A DNA stretch of 64,000 nt from Cololabis saira (lineage: Eukaryota > Chordata > Actinopteri > Beloniformes > Belonidae), in assembly GCF_033807715.1 (NCBI RefSeq), contig NC_084599.1, positions 33,084,160 through 33,148,159 of the forward strand, in the 5' to 3' direction. The number at the start of each line of letters is the position of its first letter. The stretch's first letter is position 1. Made by a program: the position numbers and the translations under genes. The notes beneath the pieces were generated by a model that was not told the origin of the DNA, ran no database searches, and saw nothing but the letters and a program-made list of their open reading frames with translations. Of the stretch, positions 1 through 32,945 are shown piece after piece.

Positions 1-943
1 TCGAGGCTCGGCGTGAGTTGAATTTGAGGGCATCCCCGCTCCACACTCAGGGGTGCCTCTAATGGGCCCACCGTTCACTCTCTGTAATGGGCTCACTCCC
101 TCTGTGAGGCAACAGAAATGTTTGGGAAATATTCAACGCGTTTGTCTTCTAAATATTATGTTTGCATATTATGTGTGGAAATAATTAACTAAGCCTAACC
201 CTAATAATTCAATTTGCTTACCTGTTTGAACAGGTGAGGGATTTCTGAGTCTGATATGCCACAAATGAGATTTGCAATCTGCATCTTAAGCTTAATGCTC
301 TCTCCCTTCGGCTTCTAAACAGGAGCTGATGAGATTTTATTCATTATCCTCTTTTCTACCATGCAGTTCATGGGAAAGCTAAATGTACATGAGTGTGTGT
401 CTATTTGCCTACATTTGAAAGAAAAAAGAAAGAAAAGGTATGTGTCCATATGCTTTTGTCTCCAAGCACTTCAGTGCAGCTGGTACGACACAAAACGGCA
501 TCGACACATCAGCCACTTCACTAAAGAGCCAATGACTCCGTTTGTGCAACAGCCATCTGTTTGCTGCAAAAATAACTTCCCAGTCTGCTTCAATCAATCA
601 CATCAATCCAATGCAGTCTTTTTTTATTGATGTGAAGGTTCATGTGTCTGTTGAAGGTATATTAAGATAAATACCAGCAGTAAATATGCTGTAACTCTCA
701 CGCCAACAAAAATCAATAACCTTTTTTTCTTTTTTGAATTACTGCTTTCAAGTGGCCGGTTCTGCTCAACTCAATCGCTGTTACCTGCTGCCAAAGTAAA
801 GCGAAAAAGAAAATGTACGCTCCTTTTAATTCAACATTTTTTACATTTCAAGAGAGAATTTAAACGAAAAAAAAGCTTGTTTCCTAGAAGATTTTAACAT
901 TTGGTAAAACTTCAAATCAACATAAATACATATAAGGTGTTGC
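1..943. other. No recognised feature (about 0.9 kb)
   Basis: AT-rich unique-looking sequence. The short open frames here have no recognisable motif, and I see no repeat boundaries. Confidence 0.5.
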
Positions 944-1138
944 GCTGCTGGGTGGCACAGTGGTTAAAATAAGCAGCCCATGTACTGAGGTTACAGTCCT
1001 CCAGCAGCGGGTTGGAGTCCCGGTCTGCAGCCCTTTGCTGCACATCGTCCCCATTCTCTCTCTCTCTACCCCCTTCCTGTCTACACTTCAAAAAAAGCTC
1101 ACTAGAGCCACAAAACCTTAAAAAAAAAAAAATTAAAA
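944..1138 (+). mobile_element. tRNA-derived SINE
   Basis: The head has a polymerase III A-box-like string (GGTGGCACAGTGGTTAA) and, about 50 bases on, a B-box-like string (GGTTGGAGTCCC). A pyrimidine-rich body and an A-rich 3' tail near 1120-1138 follow. This is the standard layout of a fish tRNA-derived SINE. It abuts the unclassified repeat that starts just after it. I could not see a convincing target-site duplication. It is not a functional tRNA because the cloverleaf does not close. Confidence 0.7.
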
Positions 1139-1850
1139 CTGCAAGCAGCGATGAACGGGCCCTCACGCGTGCAATTCTCACCAATAAAAGTCAAGGAGTC
1201 AGAACCGAGTCCGATGACACCACCCACGACTCTGTATGTCATACCATTCAAAAGTTATAGCAGAAAGTAGGAACTATCAAATATGGACCAATCAGATGAA
1301 GGGGGGACGCGCTTTTTGGCTTCTAGCGTCGCCACGGTAACACTTTTGACTGAGAAAAGTAATGTGCGTCGTTGCAGGATGGAGACGCACATTTTGATGT
1401 ATAACACACCTGGGTGCACGTTACGGTTCGGGCCGTATTAACGGTCGAAGAAGTGCCATAAATTGAGCCAAAATTACACGATTAATTCAAAATGGCCGAC
1501 TTCCTGTTTGGTTTTGGCCATGGCGCCAAGAGACTTTTCTTTAAGTTGTGACATGATACAGGTGTGTACCGATTTTCCTGCATGTACGTCAAACCGTATT
1601 GTGGGGCTTGAGGCACAAAGTTTTCCGGGGGGCGCTGTTGAGCCATCAGACCCAGCCCATTAATGCAAACGATTAAATATCAAATTTTTCGCCAGGCATG
1701 GCTTGCGTGCAAAATTTGGTGACTTTTGGGGCACGTTTAGGGGGGCAAAAAGGCCCTCATTTCGTTGGAAGAAAAAAAATAAAAACGAGAAAAACAACAA
1801 GAACTCCTACAGATACAATAGAGCCTTCGCTCTGTAAGTGCTCTGCAGAA
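1139..1850 (-). repeat. Unclassified fish interspersed repeat, copy A
   Basis: This segment is the reverse complement of most of 5361-6190, similar by eye over about 650 bp. Shared landmarks include GCAGCGATGAACGGGCCC at one end and TACAGATACAATAG near the other, plus a block with TTGGCGCCATGGC. Neither terminal inverted repeats nor an A-tail is evident, so the class is left open. The short ORFs inside are repeat-derived. Confidence 0.75.
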
Positions 1851-3334
1851 TCAGGGTCCAAAAAACTAACAATCAACCCTTGATTTGATAGTTTTTCATT
1901 TGAGCTAAAAGGACAGCAGAGGCTTTATGAAAGGATGACTCGTCCTCGACTGACAGCAGGTGTTTCCACGCAGCCGTGGCGTCTGGGGAAATCAGGCCGT
2001 TAACGTGGTGTAATGATCAAAGTTATCTAATGATTTGCATTAATAATTGTTCATTAAATCACCTACCATAGCTGGAAGGAGAGCGAGCCCAGCGCCCCGG
2101 AGAGGATGGATTGTTGGAGAATAACTTGACGACGTTTACAACGAGGCAGAGTCTCGGTGAAGCATTTGTTGTTTGTTTGGATCCGACTCAGTGGACGCAT
2201 CATTTAAATAAAGCTGAACTGCCCTGATTTCACACACATGGCTTCTTTTAGTCTGGTCGGTTTGATTAAATTGGAGACCCCCCCCCAGTAAAAATCAGCT
2301 CTCTATTAGCAGCAGACTTGTAATGCATTTTAATACATTTGTCACACATACTGTTCTATCTTTGAGTGTGTAAAAATAGTTACCCATACGTTAATTCTGC
2401 CACATCATATGCAATATACAGTATACTGTATGTATCTGGGAAATGGAAGATCACATTATTCAATGCAAGAATATAGAGTGACAGTGTGAACTGACTTTGT
2501 CAATGAAGCCAAATAAAACAGGAAGAGTGAATTTGGGAAAGGACCTTGCAGAAAAGAGGAACAGAATATGGAATGAAAGTCAGGTTTGTTTTTCCCAGAT
2601 GGAAATGAGTTAATCTGAACGAGCTTTGGAGCGATGCCGAAGTTGTTTCTTCTCTTTTCAGCTGGTAATTTCACCTACTGATACTGATGCGGTTTGCTGC
2701 TGGAGAGCGGCTTGATGGCGCTTGACATGGCTGCTGGCTCCTACTTTAAACACTATTAAGTTAAGGACGTGTACCGGTGAGTATTTGTTAAGTCAAATTT
2801 CACTCTTATATCACTGCTAAACTTTAAAAAATTTAAAAAAGACTCAAGTTGTTGTATTTGGATCTTTGCACTTTAGAAGTAGTATGTCTGGACGGCCTCA
2901 TCTTTGTATCTGGTTCTTTTTGACAGGAACTTGTCCTTTAAATCACACATTAAACAAGTTTCCATGACTTCCAGGCTTTTTGCTTTCTGCAAGGAAAGGC
3001 CTTCCTCAAAGTGATGCAGGAAAAAACTAGTCCACTCTGCACCAATTCTTCGTCAGCACAATGTCAAAAGCTTACCTGAAGTGTCTTGATCTAAAATGCT
3101 GCAGCGACAGTTCTGGAGAGGATCGCCAGGAGAATTTTAAATTCTTCCTCCTACATAGAAACCCCTGGTATGTCTGGGATCTAAACGCCTCACAGTTTCA
3201 TATCATTCTAACAAACTTTGCTGGACAAGATTGCATCGAAGAAAAGTTTTCATGCAATCTGTTTCCTTAGGTAGGCATTTATCATCATTATGGCTTTTTG
3301 GTTTTATATTAATTAAACTAATTTGAAGTTTAAT
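1851..3334. other. No recognised feature (about 1.5 kb)
   Basis: Non-coding-looking sequence with a short poly-C run near 2279-2286. No domain-bearing ORF, TIR pair or SINE head was found. Confidence 0.5.
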
Positions 3335-3610
3335 CAAATCAAACTTTATTTATATAGCACTTTTCATACAAAGTTTTTTACATAATAAAATCAACATGTA
3401 AAAACTCACACACTGGTTAAAAACACACATCTGGTCATTTTCACACACATCCTCACATTAATACTCACAAAGCACACATACACATTAAAACCTAATCATG
3501 AACATCATTACAGCTGAATTGAACTAAACTGAATTCTCTACTGCTGTTAAGCACTTTGCAACATTGGTTAGAACAGTGCGATGTAAATTTAGTTTATTAA
3601 TATTGTTATG
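3335..3610. repeat. Degraded retroelement 3'-UTR-like repeat
   Basis: Contains the string TTTATTTATATAGCACTTTT near 3346-3366 and, later, a TTAAGCACTTTG...GTTTATTAATATT string. Both are common in fish retroelement 3' UTRs. The boundaries are not clear. Confidence 0.35.
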
Positions 3611-4117
3611 ATGCATTTTTACTTGTCATTTCCTCATCAACCTTGATTCCTCCAGCTGCCTGACCCAAATGTGGCTTTAAAGATTTTCACTTTTCAATCT
3701 GCAGGTGAGTTTGTACCAAACAGTTATACCGCCATCTGCTGGGTTTTTATTTAACTGCACCCACTTTGAGTTCATCTCCAGGTCATACTTATGTCCTGCA
3801 CCGATATTTTGGAAAAAAATAAAGCCAAATAGCATTCTTTTTTTTCCACAATAGTTTGTTATTACAGACTTTCTGTCTACATTTAGTTATTTTCTTCACT
3901 TGTTTTCTGCCTTGTATGACATTGATTTATGGTAGATTGATTCAGGTGTTTGTGTGGGAACAAGTGCAGTGACTTTTACAACCGTGCTGGATTTTATTGT
4001 AAATGCGGAGAAGCAAACCCTGAATGCTAAACAATCATAAAATAACTAAAAATAATAATAATAGTATATTTGCAAACATCAAGCACTCACAAAGCTTTGC
4101 ATAAATAAATTCTACAA
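3611..4117. other. No recognised feature
   Basis: AT-rich sequence without a recognisable ORF, repeat end or regulatory motif. Confidence 0.45.
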
Positions 4118-4128
4118 ATATATATACC

Positions 4129-4181
<53 letters not shown>
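4118..4181. repeat. (TA)n microsatellite with central CCGG
   Basis: About 30 TA units, interrupted once by CCGG near 4127-4130. The interruption keeps the tract palindromic. Confidence 0.95.
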
Positions 4182-4184
<3 letters not shown>

Positions 4185-4371
4185 TGTCTTGTAAAGATTA
4201 TGTACAAAGGTTTATTTGTCAAAATATTTGTTGAACTGTCTAAAGTTTCTATGCTTCCTTTAAGAAATGAAACACTGGATCCTCCTTACTGATGTGAAAG
4301 AGACAATCCTTCCCTAAAAATAGCCATTTTCATACACCACACATTACCAACCTGAAGATAAAGTAATATTT

Positions 4372-4649
4372 TATGTATGTATGTACGTACGTTATGTATG
4401 TATGTACGTACGTTATGTATGTATGTACGTACGTTATGTATGTATGTACGTACGTTATGTATGTATGTATGTATGTATGTATGTATGTATGTATGTATGT
4501 ATGTATGTATGTATGTATGTATGTATGTATGTATGTATGTATGTATGTATGTATGTATGTATGTATGTATGTATGTATGTATGTATGTATGTATGTATGT
4601 ATGTATGTATGTATGTATGTATGTATGTATGTATGTATGTATGTATGTA
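4372..4649. repeat. TATG microsatellite with a 21-bp higher-order block
   Basis: The first ~84 bases are four copies of a 21-bp unit (TATGTATGTATGTACGTACGT). The rest is a near-perfect TATG tract of about 48 units. The overlapping Met-Tyr-Val-Cys ORFs in all three + frames are artefacts of the repeat. Confidence 0.95.
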
Positions 4650-4872
4650 TATAGACTAGGGGTAGGATTTAATATGTTTATTACTTCCTCTTACTCCTTT
4701 TTCAAGAATGACACTTAATGCATTTGGTATTTATATTTATTAATTCTCATCTACTTTGTTTACGAAGGTATACTCTCCTTTTTATGTTTTTAATTTATTG
4801 TTTTGCTGTTTCATGTTATCTTATTTTTTGTGCTTGTGTTCAAAGTAAAGATATCAATCAATCAATCAATAT
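4650..4872 (+). mobile_element. Non-LTR retrotransposon 3' UTR fragment
   Basis: An ACTAGGGGTAGGATTTAATA...TTACTTCCTCTTACTCC segment leads to a terminal ATCAATCAATCAAT tandem tail. This is the usual 3' structure of jockey/Rex1-like fish LINEs, and no coding part remains. The tail ends near 4870. Confidence 0.55.
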
Positions 4873-5360
4873 TAAACCTCATAATACTATATCTCTGGCA
4901 TGGGAACACCTCTGTATTCTCCCAGAAGCTCTGGGGAAGGTCTGGCCTCTCCGCCGTGGCTGCTACCCACTTTATCTAACTAAATAAGCAGAAGGTCATG
5001 ACTAGATTGATGGATGCATAAAAGCTATAATCTAATGGGACACATTTCTATTTCCTCCATTAAATAGCCTAAGACTCATGTCACACCTTTTCATTTTCTC
5101 TTACCAACTGAGACTGTAAATATGTGACTTTTAGTAGCCCGTAACAACATATCTGACTTTTCTGAGCTTGATTAAATAAAGTCGTACTTTGTATTATGTC
5201 TAATCAGACTAACATGGTCCACACAACTTCCCTAAAACAACACAGTAAGAAATCTTTTCGATGAAGTCGCCATTTGGAGTATATTTTGAACCGTCTTGTG
5301 TAACATCTGTGGCTCAATCTTCTTTGTAGTGTTTGTCTTTATGAATTACTCTGATAATTA
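4873..5360. other. No recognised feature
   Basis: No ORF or repeat end that I can support. Confidence 0.45.
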
Positions 5361-6190
5361 GGGCCCGAGCACTGACAGTGCAAAGGCCCTATTGTATCTG
5401 TATGAATTTTTTTTTTCTCGTTTTTTTTTTATTTTTCCAACGAAATGAGGGCCTTTTTGCCCCCCTAAACGTGCCCCAAAAGTCACCACATTTTGCACGC
5501 AAGCCAGGCCTGACGAAAAATTTGATATTTAATGGTTTGCATTAATGGGCGTGGCCTAATGGCTCAACAGCGCCCCCTAGAAAACGTTGTGCCTCAAGCC
5601 CCACAATACGGTTTGACGTACATGCACGAAAATCGGTAAAGAAGTCTCTTGGCGCCATGGCCGAAACTGAACAGGAAGTCGGACATTTTGAATTAACCGT
5701 GTAATTTTGGTGCAATTTATACCATTTCTTCGGCCGTTTCTTCGCCCGAACCGTAACGTGCACCAAGGTGTGTTATACATCAAAATGTGCGTCTCGATCC
5801 TGCGACAACCCGCATTACTTTTCTCAGTCAAAAGCGTTACCGTGGCAACGATAGACGCCAAAAATCGCACCCCCCCTTCATCTGGTTGGTCCATATTTGA
5901 TAGTTCCTATAACTTTTGAATGGGCTCGTGGGTGGTGTCATCTGACATGGTTTGATTCCTTGAACATAATTGGTGCAAATTAGCCCCGCCCCTTCATCTG
6001 ATTGGTCCATATTTGACAGTTCCTACTTTCTGCCATAACTTTTCAATGGTTTGGTATAGAGAGTGGTGGGTGGTGTCATCCGCTAAATGTCCAGGCCTGA
6101 AGAATCTACATGCGAGTCACACAAGCGCTTCCACTGCAGCCTGAACGTGCACAAGGGTGCGAGGGCCCGTTCATCGCTGCTTGCAGCTTT
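5361..6190 (+). repeat. Unclassified fish interspersed repeat, copy B
   Basis: Second copy of the family at 1139-1850, in the opposite orientation. It starts GGGCCCGAGCACTGACAGTG and ends near GAGGGCCCGTTCATCGCTGC. A partial internal duplication is visible: the 'TTCATCTGATTGGTCCATAT' region occurs twice, near 5876 and 5992. The class is unknown. Confidence 0.75.
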
Positions 6191-6741
6191 TATTGTACTT
6201 TAATCTTGTAATGTTTCCGTCAGGACCAAGACAAGTGCTTTCTAAAACTAAAAAGAGCTTGTGATGGAAAGAGGGACTACCTCTTGCAGCTCCGCAACCT
6301 CCCACGGATTCAAAGCATCTACCGTCGTGGGATTTTAATTGTACTCCAATTTCCTTCTTTAATTTACGATTTGTCAGATCTTTTTCCTCTTTCCATTTTC
6401 AGTAATTGGTCTCCAGGTACTTTTGTTTCTCAGTCTCGTCACTCATCAGGTCGTTCATGATCTCAGCTCCAGTCATGTTATCACCTCTGTCACTCGTAAG
6501 TACCATACATACTTTTTGTATTTTCCCCTGCTTAGCTTGTCAGTTTTGCCATTGATCTGCTGTCAGTCATCCTTCTCCTTGTTGGGTGTCTTTATTTCTT
6601 TTGAGGAATTACAGGAACTTTAGTTTCTCCAGAAGTTCAGATTGTGTCCTTATGTGCCCTTTCTTACGTTTGCAGTTGGCTCCACCTTTAAAAACCCACC
6701 GTGACAGACTTTGAGTGCTCAACTAGACCAGACTATAAAAG
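6191..6741. other. No recognised feature
   Basis: Flanking sequence between two repeats. Short ORFs only, with no motif. Confidence 0.45.
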
Positions 6742-6743
6742 TA

Positions 6744-7255
6744 CCGTATTTTCTGCACTATAAGGCGCACCTAAAAGCCTTTAATTTTCTCAAAAACCGG
6801 CAGTGCGCCTTATATATGATCATTACGGTAATTTCTGTTACAGTAGTCAGGGGGATTGTGGGTACTGTAGTTAGTGTTGCCGAAGTAACAGCGCTAAAAA
6901 CGTCAGGAATCATCAGACGTTCAAGACAAAAGCAGCGACGCTGACTCACATAATGGCGACTTTGACGAGACGGAGCAAAGCTGGTTTTTATTTTGTTAAT
7001 AAAGTTTGACATACGATACTTTTCTTCTTGTTTTTTTTTTTTGCATTTGCTGTAGGATTTTGTAGCATATTCTGTAGCACAGCTCCATCAGGTAGATACG
7101 TAACTCAACCCCAGCCACTATAGTACGGTATTTTACCATATATTTAGTGCGCCTTATAATGCGATGCGCCTTATATATGGAAACCGTTTTAAAATACGTC
7201 ATTCATTGAAGGTGCGTCTTATAATGCGGTGCGCCTTATATTGCGGAAAATACGG
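6744..7255. mobile_element. TIR element (MITE) with TA target-site duplication
   Basis: Terminal inverted repeats of about 28 bp start CCGTATTTTCTGCACTATAA on the left and read CCGTATTTTCCGCAATATAA on the complement of the right end. TA dinucleotides flank the element at 6742-6743 and 7256-7257. The 512-bp element carries internal copies of the GCGCCTTATA motif and has no transposase. The TA duplication suggests mobilisation by a Tc1/mariner-type enzyme. Confidence 0.8.
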
Positions 7256-7274
7256 TATTGTAGAAATTCCCTAA

Positions 7275-7590
7275 ATGGTTTTGAACGGTTTGCATGTGAG
7301 AGTTGGACTTCGTCAGGGCTCTCCATTGTCACTGATTCTGTTCATCAATTTTATAGGTGGACTGCTCTCTAGGGAACCAGACGTTGCTTCAGGTGGAGGA
7401 GTTTAAGTATCTCGGGGTGTCGTTCATGAGCGAGGGAAGAATGGATTGGGAGATTGACGGGTGGATCGGTGCAGCATCTGTAGTAATGTGGACTCCGTCC
7501 CTGCAGTCTGTGGTCTGTTATGGTCTCAAGCTGTGGGTAGTGAGAAGTAGCTGAGATGAGTTTCCTGGATGGGTGGATGGATGGATGGAT
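7275..7590 (+). pseudogene. Non-LTR retrotransposon reverse-transcriptase relic
   Basis: One frame gives VGLRQGSPLSLILF, matching the RT region after the catalytic palm. After an internal deletion another gives QVEEFKYLGVSFMSEGRMD and AASVVMWTPS, typical of the LINE RT thumb. The copy is internally deleted and ends in a GGATGGATGG tract. Not functional. Confidence 0.65.
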
Positions 7591-7599
7591 GTTAGCTCA

Positions 7600-8279
7600 A
7601 ACTTTTAAGTACACATCATTGAAAATCTGTGAGGGGAAAAAAAAATCAAGTGTATTTTGATAAACTGTCCCTAAACACATTTCTTTTGTTTGTTTCCTGT
7701 GACTAATCAATTTTTTTTATTTTTGTTTTTCCTGAAAATTGCAAAAAGGCATACATTTTCATTCCCAGTTGCCTTATTACATAATCTTTTTAGGCATTGC
7801 TTCAACAGAGAGCGAAAAGCCCCTGATATCCATTAATTATGCTGATTTTACAGGGTTCCTGAGCTTAAAAATACTCATGAATATTTCATAAGTCCCAGCT
7901 TTCACGACTGTGACACATGACTTGTGTCACTAATAAAATTTGTTTATGCCTTTAAAAAAAATAAGACAGTGTTCACACGAGTGTACGACCGGATACGGAA
8001 CAGGAAAGGTTTATTGAGGCGTAATTGAGTTAATAAAGAAGAAAAATGATGTGGAAAAAAAGGTAGGAAGAAGTTATGAGGAGTACGCTCGACCTCGGCT
8101 AGGCAAACATTTGTTGAGTGATGAGGCGTGGTGGTGGAATATTAACCTAATCAAATAAAACTGTGCAAAGCAACCAGGAGTGGGGTTTAAATGCAGAGCG
8201 CTGATGTGAGGGTGAGGAGCAGGTGAACTCGGGTGACGGATGCTTCGCCCAGACACCTTAACGACAACACAAGAAAGCT
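7600..8279. other. Sequence 3' of kank4, no gene seen
   Basis: No conserved ORF or complete repeat. Lies beyond the predicted kank4 cleavage site. Confidence 0.4.
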
Positions 8280-10760
8280 TTCCATCCTTTTAGACTGTTT
8301 ATTTCTTTATTTAGAATCAGTTATCTGGTTTGTAAGATACAGGCTCGTTCGACACGGAGTATTCCAGTAGGGGTACAGATTTATGTTACACGTGGCTCTG
8401 TCATCTACGTAAACTCTCAAACTGATGTTATAGAAGTGGAGATGTTAAATCAGCATCAGATCTTCCTCTATTCTCCTTGCAACAGTAGCATCCAGGACAG
8501 GAGCACATGACCATCCTCTACACACGTCTAACGAACACCCGACCAGTCAACAGGAAGTCCAAGAGTCGCATCCTCAGGGAACACTTTTCCAGTCATTCAA
8601 ATTCCCCTGGAGCGCTTGAATATTCGTCCATGCATACATAAGTTCATTAGATATGATAAAAATATAGCTTTTGGAATAAATACATCATATATTGTTTAGA
8701 CTCTGACAATACTTGTTATATACTTTTTCCACAATAGGCTACTATATGTACATGTATTTGGCTGGATTTATAGAAACAGATAAAATACAGATTTCTTTTT
8801 TGAATTTTCTTTTTTTTTAAATGTTTTCAAACCTCAGATGAAACAGATTTGATCTGTTCACAAACGGGTCACTCTGGATGAAACCTCATTTTTCATGAAG
8901 ACCTTAAGTTTAGGCACGGAAGACCAGATAAACCGGGCGCTCGTCTCGGCGCAGACCTGACCGACCTCCGGCCGCCGGACACGTGGGAGCACCTAATACT
9001 GATCACATGTGCAGAGGAGTTAAACGGGTTGCAGTATTAGTCTTGAAGAGAAAACGGTGCCACTCTAACTAAACTAAACTAAACTAAAATGCCACCGTCA
9101 TGTAAACGCTGAGTGTATGAAACTCCAGACTTTAGGCCTCTCGTCACGGTCGGTCGATAAAACGAATCAAAAGGTTGGGGACAAATTACTAAAGAACCTA
9201 GATGTCCTTTTTTTTTCTCTGAGGCTTGATTGTTTAACCACAGATTTGGCAGTTATTTACTTAAAATCCTTTAAAGTTTAACTTTAGAGGGGTTGAGTGT
9301 CAAACAGTTGACTGCACCGCTGTTATTTCTCCCAATCTTGACCAAGAAGAGAGCGACATGAAATACATGACTGTGTTCCTGTGTTGTTGTTTTATACACA
9401 AATGTTTGGCATCTGTTGTGATCGTTCAGGGAGGAAGGTTGACTTGTAAACATTTCACCAGAGGACTGCGGCACAGCACTTTAGGATCGCGATAAAACAA
9501 CAGACTCGACTTCCTCGGAGGGAAACATCACCTGTGGAACGGAGGACAGCTGTTTGATTAAGGCTACAGAGCTACGCAACACGCTTGTTTCTCATTGATA
9601 AGGTAGCATTTCATTGATATTGCCTCTCAATAATAACACTAATAGTAATAAAAAAAAGCAAAACGTCCACTCTTGTTAGCACATTTGAAATACGAACACC
9701 TGGAGGTCAGAACAGGGCGGACGAGTCTTGGCGAAGTCTTGCGAGTGTTAGTCCCGTGATCCATGCCGCGTTAGTTTAAACCTGCTACATTTTTCTCTTG
9801 GAATGTGTCACCGCCAGTCTGACATTCATTGTGCATTTTTTTCCCCTCCTTTTTTGTTTGTATCAGTTGCATACATGACTTGAGTTGAAACGAGCAAGCG
9901 AACAAGGCATACATTACATCTCAGTACAAGGTCAGAGAGAGAGAGAGAGAGAGCGATGGAGAGAAACCATGACAACACAGTATTACAACATACTGTGGTG
10001 TAGTATTGTACATATTCAGCCAGTAGAGGGGGGTAACTGTTGGCATGCAGCTCATTCTGCTCAGACATTTCTTCAGCCAAATTATATTGCTTTTATAAAA
10101 ATTATTCACTTCCTGTCCAATAGAATATATATATATATCCTTCCTTTCTATAATTGATGTAAAATTAACACTTTGTTAGTTATAGTTTCTTCTGGACACC
10201 AGTATAATAGATGAATATTCACAAAAAAAATAAAATAAAATGTCGTAGAAAATACAGTCTCTGCTTGTGTGATTGTAATCTGTTAGAATAACATTCTTCG
10301 TATACGATGATCTCGACAATGGCTGATGTTTAAGCTTGGAAAGAAACTCGTCAGTGTCGGAAGAAAATAGATCATGAATATCTAGTAACATGTATTTAAA
10401 AGGTAGATCATGTGCTTTGCTTTAAGGATTAGTCGATGAAAGAAGCAGCGGCTCAGAGGATGCCCACTCCTCGTCTCGCTTCACATTCTCAACCTGCTTC
10501 CGACTCGACCCGCTGTCAGTCATCCTCGTCGTTATGGCAACGTCTCAGCGTAGCATCTTTCCCATCCCCTCTGACGGTTAGAGCAACCGGTTGGAGCTCA
10601 CCCACAAACACCCAGGGGGCACGTTGGCGGAGACTTGAGGGAAAAACCTCCAGTTCAAAGAGGTTTAAATAACGTTTTTGTGAAGTGTCGTGTTTTTTTG
10701 TGTGTTTTTTTTTAATCCTCTCCTCTGTGTCGATGAAGGGTGGAGGCGTTGCTGAGCTGC
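8280..10760 (-). other. kank4: Probable kank4 3' UTR
   Basis: This stretch follows the kank4 stop codon on the minus strand. It has no recognisable transposon, unlike nearly every other 2.5-kb piece of the window. It reaches two AATAAA hexamers (minus strand) near 8298-8311, which would end it close to 8280. It has AG and A-rich microsatellites near 9933-9952 and 10225-10240. The extent is an inference. A short UTR is also possible through an ATTAAA-like hexamer near 10713. Confidence 0.5.
8298..8311 (-). promoter_or_regulatory. kank4: Candidate polyadenylation signals for kank4
   Basis: Two AATAAA hexamers on the minus strand, seen as TTTATT at 8298-8303 and 8306-8311 on the plus strand. 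They are the only canonical hexamers I found on the minus strand downstream of the kank4 stop within the presumed UTR. Confidence 0.4.
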
Positions 10761-32890
<22,130 letters not shown>

Positions 32891-32945
32891 GGGAAGCCGA
32901 GTTTTCAGTCATCTACTTGTGTTTGCTACAGTCGGAGCCAGCAGC

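Noticed and set aside
944..1027. Possible tRNA gene
   Set aside because: A and B boxes are present but the cloverleaf is not; it has a SINE body and A-tail.
4373..4718. Met-Tyr-Val-Cys ORFs in all + frames
   Set aside because: Product of the TATG microsatellite.
5542..5919. Overlapping ORFs on both strands
   Set aside because: They recur in the other copy of the same interspersed repeat and show no protein motif.
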